37,967 nt of DNA from a virus. Below the pieces are notes generated by a model that saw only the letters and a program-made list of their open reading frames with translations, was not told the DNA's origin and made no database searches. Below are positions 30,564 to 36,451 of the stretch, in pieces; positions within the stretch are counted from its first letter, which is position 1, and each line of letters opens with the position of its first letter. Both the position numbers and the translations under genes were made by a program. The stretch covers positions 1 to 37,967 of IMG/VR virus record IMGVR_UViG_3300023104_000013, one strand, 5' to 3'.

Positions 30564-30737
30564 TTATCGTACCAACAGTGCTGCACCAACAACTGGCACG
30601 AAGATACAGACAAGCACGCCAAATACAGCCGAGACGGCAATGACGCCAGCCTTATTGCTCCAGAATGAGCTTAATGTAATATACGCTACCGTGTAACCAG
30701 CTAGTGCTGCGAATATGATGCTAAGTAGTAGGGTCAT
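30564..30737 (-). CDS. Small membrane protein, 57 aa (leftward operon, gene 3)
   Basis: Minus strand ATG at 30737-30735 with AAGGAGA 5-6 bases upstream, TAA at 30566-30564. Two hydrophobic helices: TLLLSIIFAALAGYTVAYIT and GVIAVSAVFGVLVCIFVPVV, linked by LSSFWSNKA. The ribosome site is close to ideal, so I am fairly sure it is translated. Could act on the host membrane, for example superinfection exclusion or a holin-like role. Confidence 0.65.
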   Translation of the reverse strand: MTLLLSIIFAALAGYTVAYITLSSFWSNKAGVIAVSAVFGVLVCIFVPVVGAALLVR

Positions 30738-30771
30738 GGGGTCTCCTTAAAAGTGTACTCTCATTATATCA

Positions 30772-30990
30772 TCATTCTGATTTTTGGCTGGCAGCAACGT
30801 ATTCTGCAGGTACGGAAACATCAATTTCTAGTGCACCTGAATCGGCTAGCCATACTACTGCCTTACGAACATCGCGCCATTCTCTATATTCTTTGCGTTG
30901 CTCTCGACCATTTTTATCTCGCCATTTAACTATCTGTACATTTGGGTCAATATTGTAGACGTTGAATGCGTGTTTATTATAGTCACCCAT
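30772..30990 (-). CDS. Hypothetical protein, 72 aa (leftward operon, gene 2)
   Basis: Minus-strand start overlaps the end of gene 1 at 30990. Sequence includes VQIVKWRDKNGREQRKEYRE then WRDVRKAVVWLADSGALEID. Looks like a small beta-beta-alpha fold with a charged centre. No family recognised. Small soluble proteins in a separate operon are often early host-takeover or anti-defence factors, but nothing here proves it. Confidence 0.6.
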   Translation of the reverse strand: MGDYNKHAFNVYNIDPNVQIVKWRDKNGREQRKEYREWRDVRKAVVWLADSGALEIDVSVPAEYVAASQKSE

Positions 30991-31265
30991 TACATTACCC
31001 GCTTACATAGCCATGAGAAGTAACGTTGCGGGTCTTTTCCTTTATTAACAGCTAATTCAAGGTTATTGTTTATGACTGCTTCTGAAAGCTTCCAGCCAAC
31101 CTTACAATAAAAGTCTCTATTATCGGTCGCGTGTAATTTGGCCATCATTCGATCAGCTAATGAATCTACCTGACTGGCTGTACGTTTAACTACATTGTCA
31201 ATGACATTGTTATTTAATCTCTGATTTACATTGTCAATGTCATTGCTGAGTGGTCGGTCGAACAT
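30990..31265 (-). CDS. Hypothetical helical protein, 91 aa (leftward operon, gene 1)
   Basis: Minus-strand ATG at 31265-31263 with AGGGGT upstream. The Asn/Asp-rich N-terminus (NDIDNVNQRLNNNVIDNVVK) is followed by helices with LADRMMAKLHATDNRDFYCK and FSWLCKRVM. Composition is odd: Asn-rich and Val-rich repeats 'IDNV' occur twice. First gene of the leftward unit; upstream region holds the dyad at 31298-31314. Confidence 0.6.
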   Translation of the reverse strand: MFDRPLSNDIDNVNQRLNNNVIDNVVKRTASQVDSLADRMMAKLHATDNRDFYCKVGWKLSEAVINNNLELAVNKGKDPQRYFSWLCKRVM

Positions 31266-31297
31266 ATTTACCCCTATTTTTAAATACCTTAAATAGC

Positions 31298-31314
31298 TCG
31301 GACTGCGAGTCCGA
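31298..31314. promoter_or_regulatory. Perfect dyad upstream of leftward operon
   Basis: TCGGACT-gcg-AGTCCGA, a 7-bp perfect inverted repeat, sits 33 bases upstream of the leftward start codon. Nearby TATATA on the minus strand (31330-31336) is a possible -10, without a clear -35, so the dyad would lie in the leader or over the start site. It could be an operator or an RNA hairpin. Confidence 0.45.
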
Positions 31315-31363
31315 TTACTACAGATGGTTATATATAAAAGCCGTAGACCGCGCGATCATGGGC

Positions 31364-31389
31364 AAAGAAAAACACCGCTCGGGGCGGTG
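31364..31389 (-). terminator. Leftward terminator
   Basis: CACCGC (31373-31378) and GCGGTG (31384-31389) form a perfect 6-bp stem. On the minus strand TTTTTCTTT follows. A leftward terminator here, upstream of the leftward operon, implies that something to its right (31.4-31.86 kb) is transcribed leftward. Confidence 0.65.
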
Positions 31390-31394
31390 CTTCT

Positions 31395-31497
31395 ATTCAG
31401 TCAAACTTCACTTATAATTGTAGTGTAAGTAACAGATAATAGCAATACCCCGGAAGTATAATTCGGGACATTCAGAGAAATTGAAGTTTGACTGAAT
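31395..31497. ncRNA. Candidate structured RNA closed by a 16-bp perfect stem (block B)
   Basis: ATTCAGTCAAACTTCA (31395-31410) is the exact reverse complement of 31482-31497. Inside are two smaller stems, CTTA/TAAG (31411-31414/31426-31429) and CCCGGA/TTCGGG with one G-U pair (31449-31454/31462-31467): a three-way-junction shape. The leftward terminator at 31364-31389 is directly adjacent, so a leftward RNA of about 130 bases is the simplest model. No reading frame of note. It could also be a protein-bound DNA site. Confidence 0.55.
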
Positions 31498-31736
31498 GTC
31501 TTGCTTAATACTATATACCATCACACTAACGATTACAACCCACATTAAAATAGAGCCAAGCGTGTAGCAAAGCCCTATTAGGTGTATATGTTATGAATAG
31601 AGGTATAAGACTCTATAAGGGGCATTACTCCCTTAGTGTGCACTTGGTAGGGTGCTGAGGTACGTAGCTGCTCCTGGAGGGAAGGTAGGCTAATAAGGAA
31701 ATAATAACGCAAACTTAAGCGGTTTGCAATGGGAAA
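31498..31736. other. Non-coding stretch with further small stems
   Basis: No supported gene. Visible elements are TAGAG/CTCTA around 31598-31617 nested within GCCC/GGGC, and GCAAAC/GTTTGC near 31710-31728. They may belong to the same leftward RNA as block B or to a replication-origin region; direct repeats typical of iterons were not seen. Confidence 0.35.
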
Positions 31737-31760
31737 TAAAATAACCCCCGTGAGGAGGTT
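31737..31760 (-). terminator. Leftward terminator-like hairpin
   Basis: AACCCCC (31743-31749) pairs with GGAGGTT (31754-31760) with one mismatch across GTGA. On the minus strand it is followed by ATTTTATTT. To its right, AATTCAG and CTGAATT (about 31767 and 31815) and ATGCC/GGCAT form another nested hairpin. Confidence 0.55.
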
Positions 31761-31865
31761 AAGTAAATTCAGTGAAAGGCTAATACGATATTAATGCCGA
31801 GGCATAAAAGATTATCTGAATTCACCACTATCATAACAGATTACCGATATTCTTGCATAGGGGGC

Positions 31866-31894
31866 TTGAATTACTCTGCCATATGCGCTATAAT
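31866..31894 (+). promoter_or_regulatory. Promoter with operator-like palindrome
   Basis: -35 TTGAAT (31866-31871), 17-bp spacer, -10 TATAAT (31889-31894). The spacer ends TGCCATATGCGC, identical to the promoters at 237 and 37131. Drives the ERF-to-NinG gene run. GAAAGG precedes ATG 31921. Confidence 0.8.
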
Positions 31895-31920
31895 AGAGAT
31901 AGTTTAAAGAAAGGACTACG

Positions 31921-32016
31921 ATGACAATTAAAGTAACTCAGATCAACAGTGAATACACACTAGGAACAGAAAATGGTATCGACTACCACGTGTACCCGGA
32001 TGGGCACTATGCCTAA
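31921..32016 (+). CDS. Very small protein, 31 aa
   Basis: First gene after the promoter, with AAAGG about 8 bases before ATG. Sequence MTIKVTQINSEYTLGTENGI then DYHVYPDGHYA, probably a few beta strands. Ends inside the start of the next gene. Function unknown. Confidence 0.5.
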   Translation: MTIKVTQINSEYTLGTENGIDYHVYPDGHYA

Positions 32017-32185
32017 TCTATTAATAGGATTCTACATCATACTTGCTTTAGTATGGTTATTTTTCCTAGTTGTTTATTTATTGGGAATACTTGAACCAAA
32101 TAAGATTATGATTGCGTGTGCGTTTTTAGTTACAGCAATATACTTCTTTATTAAAGCTGCAGATAAAATAGAGGAATCTAACTAA
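32009..32185 (+). CDS. Small membrane protein, 58 aa
   Basis: I choose ATG 32009, overlapping the preceding stop, over an in-frame GTG/ATG at 31973. Two hydrophobic helices (LLIGFYIILALVWLFFLVVY and IMIACAFLVTAIYFFIKAA) with a short loop, and a charged C-terminus. Stop overlaps the next ATG (TAATG). Unknown function. Confidence 0.6.
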   Translation: MPNLLIGFYIILALVWLFFLVVYLLGILEPNKIMIACAFLVTAIYFFIKAADKIEESN

Positions 32186-32255
32186 TGAAACAACTATACA
32201 AAGAAGAAAGGATTAAATAATGGCTACTAACGTATATACAGAAGGGAAGTGGTAA
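32185..32255 (+). CDS. Two tandem 11-aa mini-ORFs
   Basis: MKQLYKEERIK (32185-32220) and MATNVYTEGKW (32220-32255) are chained by TAATG overlaps between two real genes. The second has AGAAAGGA upstream. They may only keep ribosomes moving through the operon, or be decayed genes. Each is too short to call functional. Confidence 0.3.
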
Positions 32256-32482
32256 TGAGTAAGGAAGTTGGAACGTTTGATATTTCAGATATAGATGAAC
32301 CTTGGTGGGAATGTGTTAAGTGCAAAAAACGTGTTAAATATGGTAAAAGTCATGAACACGCAAGAGTATATACATACAAGTTAAGAGCTGGTCAAATAAT
32401 TCACATTGGTGGCTTTCCAGTAAAAATAACTACAGATACTATGGTTGAGTCTGGAAGTCTCATATCCGAGGAAACCCAATAA
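32255..32482 (+). CDS. Small zinc-knuckle-like protein, 75 aa
   Basis: ATG 32255 (TAATG coupling, AAGGGAAG upstream) is preferred over an in-frame start at 32249. 'WWECVKCKKRVKYGKSHEHA' gives C-x2-C followed by an H-x-H, a plausible zinc site. The rest is beta-rich (YTYKLRAGQIIHIGGFPVKI). It precedes the ERF gene. No family name can be given. Confidence 0.6.
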   Translation: MSKEVGTFDISDIDEPWWECVKCKKRVKYGKSHEHARVYTYKLRAGQIIHIGGFPVKITTDTMVESGSLISEETQ

Positions 32483-32506
32483 TGTTTTATATAGAGGAGA
32501 AACAAA

Positions 32507-33175
32507 ATGGAACTAGATAAATTAGCACCAGCACTTGTAGGCCTTCAGGCTGACCTTACGCCTGTAACTAAGTCTGCGGTCAACCCGTTCTTTAAAAGCC
32601 ACTACGCGCCGTTACCTGAGGTTATGGAGGCAGTTCAACCATTATTAGCTAAGCACAAGCTAGCAATCACACAGTTCCTAAGTCATTTAGACGGTCAAAG
32701 CGCCATGCGAACGATCTTGCTCCACGAGTCAGGGCAGTACATTGAAGACACCCAACCACTACTACTCGTAAAGAATGATCCTCAAAGTCAAGGTAGCGCC
32801 ACCACGTATGCCCGACGCTACGGTGTGATGTCAGTTCTCGGTGTTGTGGCAGATGACGATGACGATGGTAACAAAGCGACTCAAGCCCGCCAATCAGCCC
32901 CTAAAGAGGTTATAACGAAACGCTCAGACACTACTAATACAGCAGAAGCGTTTGGAGAAGAACAAGAGACAGTATTAGCACGGGCAAAGAAAGCGATTAA
33001 TAAAGAACTTGAAGCTCAAGACTACCTATTGCCACTCCAAAAGACAGTGTTTATTAACAAAGTGTTGAAAAAGAATACCATTGATACGATCTCAGATGCA
33101 GAGTTGGTCGATGATGCGCTTTACAACGAAAAGGATATTCCTTCACCACTTGATAGGGGAGAACAGTATGAATAA
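32507..33175 (+). CDS. erf: ERF-family single-strand annealing protein
   Basis: 222 aa. ERF superfamily signs: 'VNPFFKSHYAPLPEVMEAVQ' near residue 25, 'LAITQFLS' and 'DPQSQGSATTYARRYGVMSV', then LGVVADDDDDGN, the characteristic GSa.TYarRY..... D.DDDgN run. ERF proteins anneal complementary single strands and can help circularise phage genomes by recombination. GGAGA precedes ATG. The acidic C-terminal part is typical. Works with the NinG-like nuclease downstream. Confidence 0.9.
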   Translation: MELDKLAPALVGLQADLTPVTKSAVNPFFKSHYAPLPEVMEAVQPLLAKHKLAITQFLSHLDGQSAMRTILLHESGQYIEDTQPLLLVKNDPQSQGSATTYARRYGVMSVLGVVADDDDDGNKATQARQSAPKEVITKRSDTTNTAEAFGEEQETVLARAKKAINKELEAQDYLLPLQKTVFINKVLKKNTIDTISDAELVDDALYNEKDIPSPLDRGEQYE

Positions 33176-33362
33176 ACTACTAAATGAAGAGGAACTGTGT
33201 GAATTCATGGATTCACTCGGATGGATCTATGGCGCATACGACGATCAACATTTCCATAAATTTAGTGGAGGAGATAATAACTCTATTTCAAATCGCGCTG
33301 CACAAGAATTGTATGATTCATTCCAGAAAGAGAAAGAAAAGTATGACCGAAATACTATCTAA
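33168..33362 (+). CDS. Small acidic hypothetical protein, 64 aa
   Basis: I use ATG 33168, which overlaps the ERF end and has GGGGAGAA upstream, not an in-frame upstream start. Helical N-terminus (NKLLNEEELCEFMDSLGWIY), a Ser/Asn/Gly loop and a charged C-terminal helix (YDSFQKEKEKYDRNTI). Overlaps the next gene by 20 bases. Confidence 0.55.
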   Translation: MNKLLNEEELCEFMDSLGWIYGAYDDQHFHKFSGGDNNSISNRAAQELYDSFQKEKEKYDRNTI

Positions 33363-33579
33363 CCTACTAAGAAATAAACTATATAACATCCGTGAAACAT
33401 ACGTATCAGACCCATTACTTATATCAACAGAATATAATAATGAGATTGACGCCATTAAAACCTTAATGGTTCACATATCTAAAACCAACCCATCGGCCTA
33501 TGAGAATGGTGAAATAATCTACTTAAAAGATATATTGGAATTACTAGATGGGGCAAAAGATAAGGAGACACAAACGTAA
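33343..33579 (+). CDS. Small hypothetical protein, 78 aa
   Basis: ATG 33343 chosen, as the longer in-frame version reads through the previous gene. Helical (MTEILSNLLRNKLYNIRETY; then NEIDAIKTLMVHISKTNPSA). The ending 'YLKDILELLDGAKDKETQT' is another helix. TAATG overlap with the YopX-like gene. Function unknown. Confidence 0.55.
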   Translation: MTEILSNLLRNKLYNIRETYVSDPLLISTEYNNEIDAIKTLMVHISKTNPSAYENGEIIYLKDILELLDGAKDKETQT

Positions 33580-33917
33580 TGAGAGAAATTAGATTCAGAG
33601 CTTGGGATGGAACAGATATGATATATGATTATCAAATGTTTACGTTTTTCCATGATCAGTTGATTTGTGAGGGCGACACAATAGCATTGCAGTTTACGGG
33701 TTTACAAGACAAGTATTCCAGAGAGATTATTGAGGGAGATATTGTCAATCTTAATGGCATTAATTCTTTTGTAGAATATAGAGATGGAGCGTTTGTACTT
33801 AGGTCGCCGAGGATTAATCCAACACCTAATTTAGCAGATGTGTTGAATCTTATTCCCCTTGAAATTGTAGGAAATATTTATCAGAACCCAGAACTACTTA
33901 ACGGAAACAAAGGATAA
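33579..33917 (+). CDS. YopX-family protein
   Basis: 112 aa. The start MREIRFRAWDGTDMIYDYQM, then 'LQFTGLQDKYSREIIEGDIV' and the end 'EIVGNIYQNPELL' are the hallmarks of YopX proteins (k.RaWd...M, qyTGLkDknGkeIyeGDiv, IGNiyenpeLL), known from SPbeta and many phages of Firmicutes. Its exact function is not established. It lies in the recombination cluster and overlaps its neighbours tightly. Confidence 0.9.
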   Translation: MREIRFRAWDGTDMIYDYQMFTFFHDQLICEGDTIALQFTGLQDKYSREIIEGDIVNLNGINSFVEYRDGAFVLRSPRINPTPNLADVLNLIPLEIVGNIYQNPELLNGNKG

Positions 33918-33921
33918 CATC

Positions 33922-34164
33922 ATAGCGGGCAGTAAAGAAACAGGACTGAAAGCAAAAGCGACTATGATCGCTAAGGCTGGGGGTGAGGAAGCTTACAGCA
34001 AGCAGCAGTCCGAGAATGGCAGGAAAGCTAAGGGGATTAAGAAACCCACTAGCGGTTTTGCTTCCCAAGATAAAGAAAAGCTTCGAGAGATCAGCCGTAA
34101 AGGAGCACTGGCTATGCACGCTAAACGTAAAGCACTAAAGGAACCGGAGGGGTATGAAGAATAA
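33922..34164 (+). CDS. KGG-repeat (stress-induced acidophilic repeat-like) protein, AUA start
   Basis: 80 aa if started at ATA 33922, with AAAGGA ending 7 bases upstream. Opening AGSKETGLKAKATMIAKAGG and later 'SENGRKAKGIKKPTSGFASQ' and 'EISRKGALAMHA' fit the KGG family consensus (AGtk.GG.KAa.t........iG.kGG....tGGFA...e.Ar.aGakGG). A start at ATG 33964 would remove the conserved first 14 residues and has no good ribosome site. Family members are small basic proteins, probably DNA-associated. Confidence 0.65.
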   Translation: MAGSKETGLKAKATMIAKAGGEEAYSKQQSENGRKAKGIKKPTSGFASQDKEKLREISRKGALAMHAKRKALKEPEGYEE

Positions 34165-34279
34165 ACCTAGCATTTTAGACCGCTTTGTTATTTCTTATGA
34201 GTACGACGAACACTTACCAGAGATTAGAAGCAGAATAAAACGATACAACAATAAGCTCGCAAAGAAGAGGAAGTCATGA
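34154..34279 (+). CDS. Small basic protein, 41 aa
   Basis: GGAGGGG lies directly before ATG 34154; overlaps both neighbours (ATGA at 34276). Basic C-terminus (IRSRIKRYNNKLAKKRKS) suggests nucleic-acid binding; otherwise unclassified. Confidence 0.55.
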   Translation: MKNKPSILDRFVISYEYDEHLPEIRSRIKRYNNKLAKKRKS

Positions 34280-34467
34280 GTGATAGACCACATTTACATA
34301 ATTGGTTTTTAGGTGAATACGTACCATCTGAATTTAAAACTCAGACAATTAATGGGGGTGCGTTTTTTGGTAGTGTAAAGATACCAACTGGCGAGATGAC
34401 AACTGCATATTCAGTATTCGTATGCTTATGCGGTGCAACTAAAGAAGTAATACACGAGGAGGAATAA
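34276..34467 (+). CDS. Small hypothetical protein, 63 aa
   Basis: ATGA-overlap start after GAGGAAG. It opens SDRPHLHNWFLGEYVPSEFK and ends with VFVCLCGATKEVIHEEE. The His-Asn-Trp start and Cys-x-Cys end echo the 45-aa protein at 7779 (HIHNWIASYYE ... CAECEETKEV), which suggests a common zinc-knuckle-like family. TAATG coupling follows. Confidence 0.55.
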   Translation: MSDRPHLHNWFLGEYVPSEFKTQTINGGAFFGSVKIPTGEMTTAYSVFVCLCGATKEVIHEEE

Positions 34468-34595
34468 TGCCAGATACTGAACTAGCTAAAGAGCTGACTG
34501 AGCAGATTTACTCATTTCTCGACATCTGTGCCATGTATGAGACAGAACCAACTGTGTTGAAGTTCGCGCAGCATTTGGTGGAGAGCTATTCGTAA
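34467..34595 (+). CDS. Very small helical protein, 42 aa
   Basis: AGGAGGA lies just before ATG 34467 and TAA 34593-34595 overlaps the next ATG. PDTELAKELTEQIYSFLDIC then AMYETEPTVLKFAQHLVESY: two helices. Ribosome site and coupling support translation. Confidence 0.6.
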   Translation: MPDTELAKELTEQIYSFLDICAMYETEPTVLKFAQHLVESYS

Positions 34596-34957
34596 TGGGT
34601 ATTAATAAGGATTTAGGACTACCTTTTGGCGTTGGTATGCAACGGGTCGCGTTATGTTTTGATATTGACGGCACTCTAATTGATGGCGATCACAAGTATG
34701 TCAGCATGATAAAAGTATTAGTAGTACTCTCTGAACAAAATTGGAAGAACGTACGTATCATTGTATGGAGCGGTGGTGGGCGTGAATATGCGGAGACAAT
34801 TGTACGTAGACTAGGACTTGATGCCTTAAAGAATCTTCAGGTCATGGGTAAGTTGCAGTACAGAGAACTGGTCGATAGCGGATATAAAATCGTAGCTTTC
34901 GACGACGTCCAAGACACCCGACTCGGTGATGTTAACTTAATTGTTAGAAACAAATGA
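34595..34957 (+). CDS. HAD-superfamily phosphatase-like protein
   Basis: 120 aa. Motif I 'LCFDIDGTLIDGD' (DxDGT/L, residues about 18-30), motif II-like 'IIVWSGGGREYAETIVRRLG' and a C-terminal 'KIVAFDDVQDTRLGDVNLIV' with Asp residues of motif IV. Short, without a cap domain, as in polynucleotide-kinase 3'-phosphatase-type phage HADs. The substrate could be a nucleotide or a nucleic-acid end, given the recombination genes around it. GGAGAG precedes ATG 34595; a start at 34637 is possible. Confidence 0.8.
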   Translation: MGINKDLGLPFGVGMQRVALCFDIDGTLIDGDHKYVSMIKVLVVLSEQNWKNVRIIVWSGGGREYAETIVRRLGLDALKNLQVMGKLQYRELVDSGYKIVAFDDVQDTRLGDVNLIVRNK

Positions 34958-35469
34958 TAAAAAGTAACCCTTGCAAAGAGTGTGGATCAATCTACCACAG
35001 CGCGATGTATCACAAACCACGCAAAGAGATTAAACGCTCACCTATCAAACAAAAGACCGAAATCATCCCCGTCAAAGGACGTATTAAACGACCACGAAAG
35101 AAGACAGTCACGCGATCACAGTTAGTTAAGAAATTAGATAGCGTGTTTTCCCAGTACATCCGTCAAAGGGATGATCTCAAGGGATGCATTACGTGTGGAG
35201 TAGTTAAGCCTGTATCAGAGATGCAAAACTGTCATTTCTACTCACGGGGACGCTTACCGACACGCTGGGATGAAACTAATTGCCACAGTGGCTGCTATCG
35301 TTGCAATGTCCTTTTAAAGGGCAACTACATCAACTATACAAAGTATATGATTGACCGATACGGTCGCCAATATGTTGATGAATTGGAAATAAAGTCACGC
35401 TCTGATATTAAGATATCATCTGTTGAGCTAAAGGAGATGATAGAAAAGTACAGCAAACTCTTGACATAG
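34954..35469 (+). CDS. ninG: NinG/Rap-like recombination endonuclease
   Basis: 171 aa, ATGA overlap with the HAD gene. Zinc site CKECG near the start; then 'RSQLVKKLDSVFSQYIRQRD' and 'CITCGVVKPVSEMQNCHFYS' followed by 'RWDETNCHSGCYRCNVLLKG', the NinG pattern (kLd..fS.yIR.RD...C.tCg......m..gHf..R.....RwD..N.h..C..CN). Lambda NinG (Rap) resolves recombination intermediates; with ERF it forms a recombination pair. The stop codon region overlaps the -35 of the next promoter. Confidence 0.9.
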   Translation: MIKSNPCKECGSIYHSAMYHKPRKEIKRSPIKQKTEIIPVKGRIKRPRKKTVTRSQLVKKLDSVFSQYIRQRDDLKGCITCGVVKPVSEMQNCHFYSRGRLPTRWDETNCHSGCYRCNVLLKGNYINYTKYMIDRYGRQYVDELEIKSRSDIKISSVELKEMIEKYSKLLT

Positions 35470-35489
35470 CGCTTATGGCATGCTATCAT
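35461..35489 (+). promoter_or_regulatory. Promoter with variant operator, inside ninG end
   Basis: -35 TTGACA (35461-35466), 17-bp spacer, -10 TATCAT (35484-35489). The spacer carries GCGCTTATGGCA, one base different from the element at 3788. Leader TAACC...GGTTA again places GAAAGG on a small hairpin before a codon ATG at 35522. The transcript enters the structured RNA block C. Confidence 0.75.
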
Positions 35490-35522
35490 TACTACATAAC
35501 CAAATTGAAAGGTTATACGAAA

Positions 35523-35805
35523 TGAAGCAACGGTGGCACTCCAGTACAGATCGTCATAGACATCTCAACCACCAAGCTTCACCATTAACAAACAAGATCG
35601 GTAGCCCCTACCTGAACAACGTACCTACTAAGGAGTGCAAGCCTCCCACGAGATAGCGTCAAGGTGTTTGGGTAAAGGCTACCGATACACAAACATTAAA
35701 AATTGAGCGTAGTAGTGCTGGTAACTATATCTAACGGTTGCGTTGGGTTTATCCCTGCAAAATCGCGGCTCGTGACAAACATATTGCTAGCACCATACGC
35801 TCAAT
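35523..35805 (+). ncRNA. Three-domain structured RNA upstream of lysozyme gene (block C)
   Basis: Three domains in a row, each closed by perfect stems. Domain 1: TGAAGC/GCTTCA with inner GGTGG/CCACC (35523-35581). Domain 2: ATCGGTAGCC/GGCTACCGAT (35597-35606/35677-35686), with GGAG/CTCC inside. Domain 3: ATTGAGCGTA/TACGCTCAAT plus inner GTGCT/AGCAC (35702-35711, 35715-35719/35789-35793, 35796-35805), holding AACG-gttg-CGTT and GGG/CCC hairpins. A 44-codon frame (35522-35656) runs through domains 1-2 but has no clear protein character. It begins right after the 35461 promoter, so it is a long structured leader or a separate RNA. Confidence 0.65.
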
Positions 35806-35825
35806 ACACAAACAGAAAGAAAATC

Positions 35826-36451
35826 ATGACAAAAAAAGAAGCAGCAATTAAAGACATCAAACAAGCAAAGACAATCCGCGTTAAGACACTGGTTATTAGC
35901 CTCTTGGTTGCAGCAGCAATCCTCGGAAGCTTTATCGGTGGCTGGATGACACGCAGTAACTTTGACGCAACCATTAAAGCGCAAGTCAGCTCACAAGTAC
36001 GTGAACTAACTGCGTCAAAAAACTAAGCCCGTTACAGACTGTCAGTACCGAGCAAATACCAAAGACAGTAGAACAAGCACCTGAACAAGTTCAAGCCCCA
36101 CAGGCAGCCTTAGAACCGGTTGTGAGCCATACCAGCGAGGATGTAGCACAACCAAGTAGCTGTAACATAGTAAATAGCTACGATTGGGACGTCAGAGTCG
36201 CCCGAGCGATCTGCTTAGCGGAAAGTTCAGGCAACCAAAACGCCGTCGGAGATGACTACGTTATTAATGGCTTACACGCTGCCAGTTGTGGACTGTTTCA
36301 GATTAGAACACTCAAAGGTCGTCCAAGTTGTGAAGAACTGAAAGACCCCTCGACAAATGTTGCTTGGGCATATAAAGTTTCTAATAACGGGACAAATTGG
36401 AAACCGTGGTCAGTTTTTAACAACGGTAAGTATCTTAAATATATGGAATAA
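35826..36451 (+). CDS. Membrane-anchored lysozyme/transglycosylase made by -1 frameshift
   Basis: Frame 0 from ATG 35826 gives 66 aa with one membrane helix (residues about 19-40, VKTLVISLLVAAAILGSFIG) and stops at TAA 36024. Immediately before the stop is the slippery heptamer A AAA AAC (36017-36023). The -1 frame is open from there to TGA-free end 36451, adding 142 aa: a Pro/Gln/Glu linker (VEQAPEQVQAPQAALEPV) and an SLT/lysozyme-like domain with CLAESSGNQNAVG (Glu near 133) and CGLFQIRT. Frame -1 alone has no start with a ribosome site. Product 208 aa: anchor, linker, wall hydrolase. An earlier in-frame TTG at 35703 is unlikely. Confidence 0.7.
36017..36069 (+). promoter_or_regulatory. Programmed -1 frameshift signal
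   Basis: X XXY YYZ heptamer A AAA AAC at 36017-36023, directly followed by TAA. A possible stimulating stem ACTGTC/GACAGT lies at 36038-36043/36064-36069, 14 bases downstream, a little further than usual. No Shine-Dalgarno-like stimulator is seen upstream. A single-base error in the 6-A run would give the same picture. Confidence 0.6.

Noticed and set aside
35522-35656. 44-codon open frame after the 35461 promoter, with a ribosome site
   Set aside because: Its composition (His, Pro, Arg, Thr rich, no helix or strand pattern) is unlike a protein, and it runs through two perfect nested stems. I treat the region as structured RNA, though a leader peptide cannot be ruled out.
35703-35825. TTG 35703 as start of the membrane anchor gene
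   Set aside because: It lies at the first arm of a perfect 10-bp stem, has no ribosome site, and the added residues look non-coding. ATG 35826 gives a sensible basic N-terminus before the helix.
36122-36451. Lysozyme domain as a stand-alone gene from GTG 36122
   Set aside because: No Shine-Dalgarno, starts in mid-linker, and 33 open codons of the same composition lie upstream back to the slippery site. Frameshift fusion explains more.
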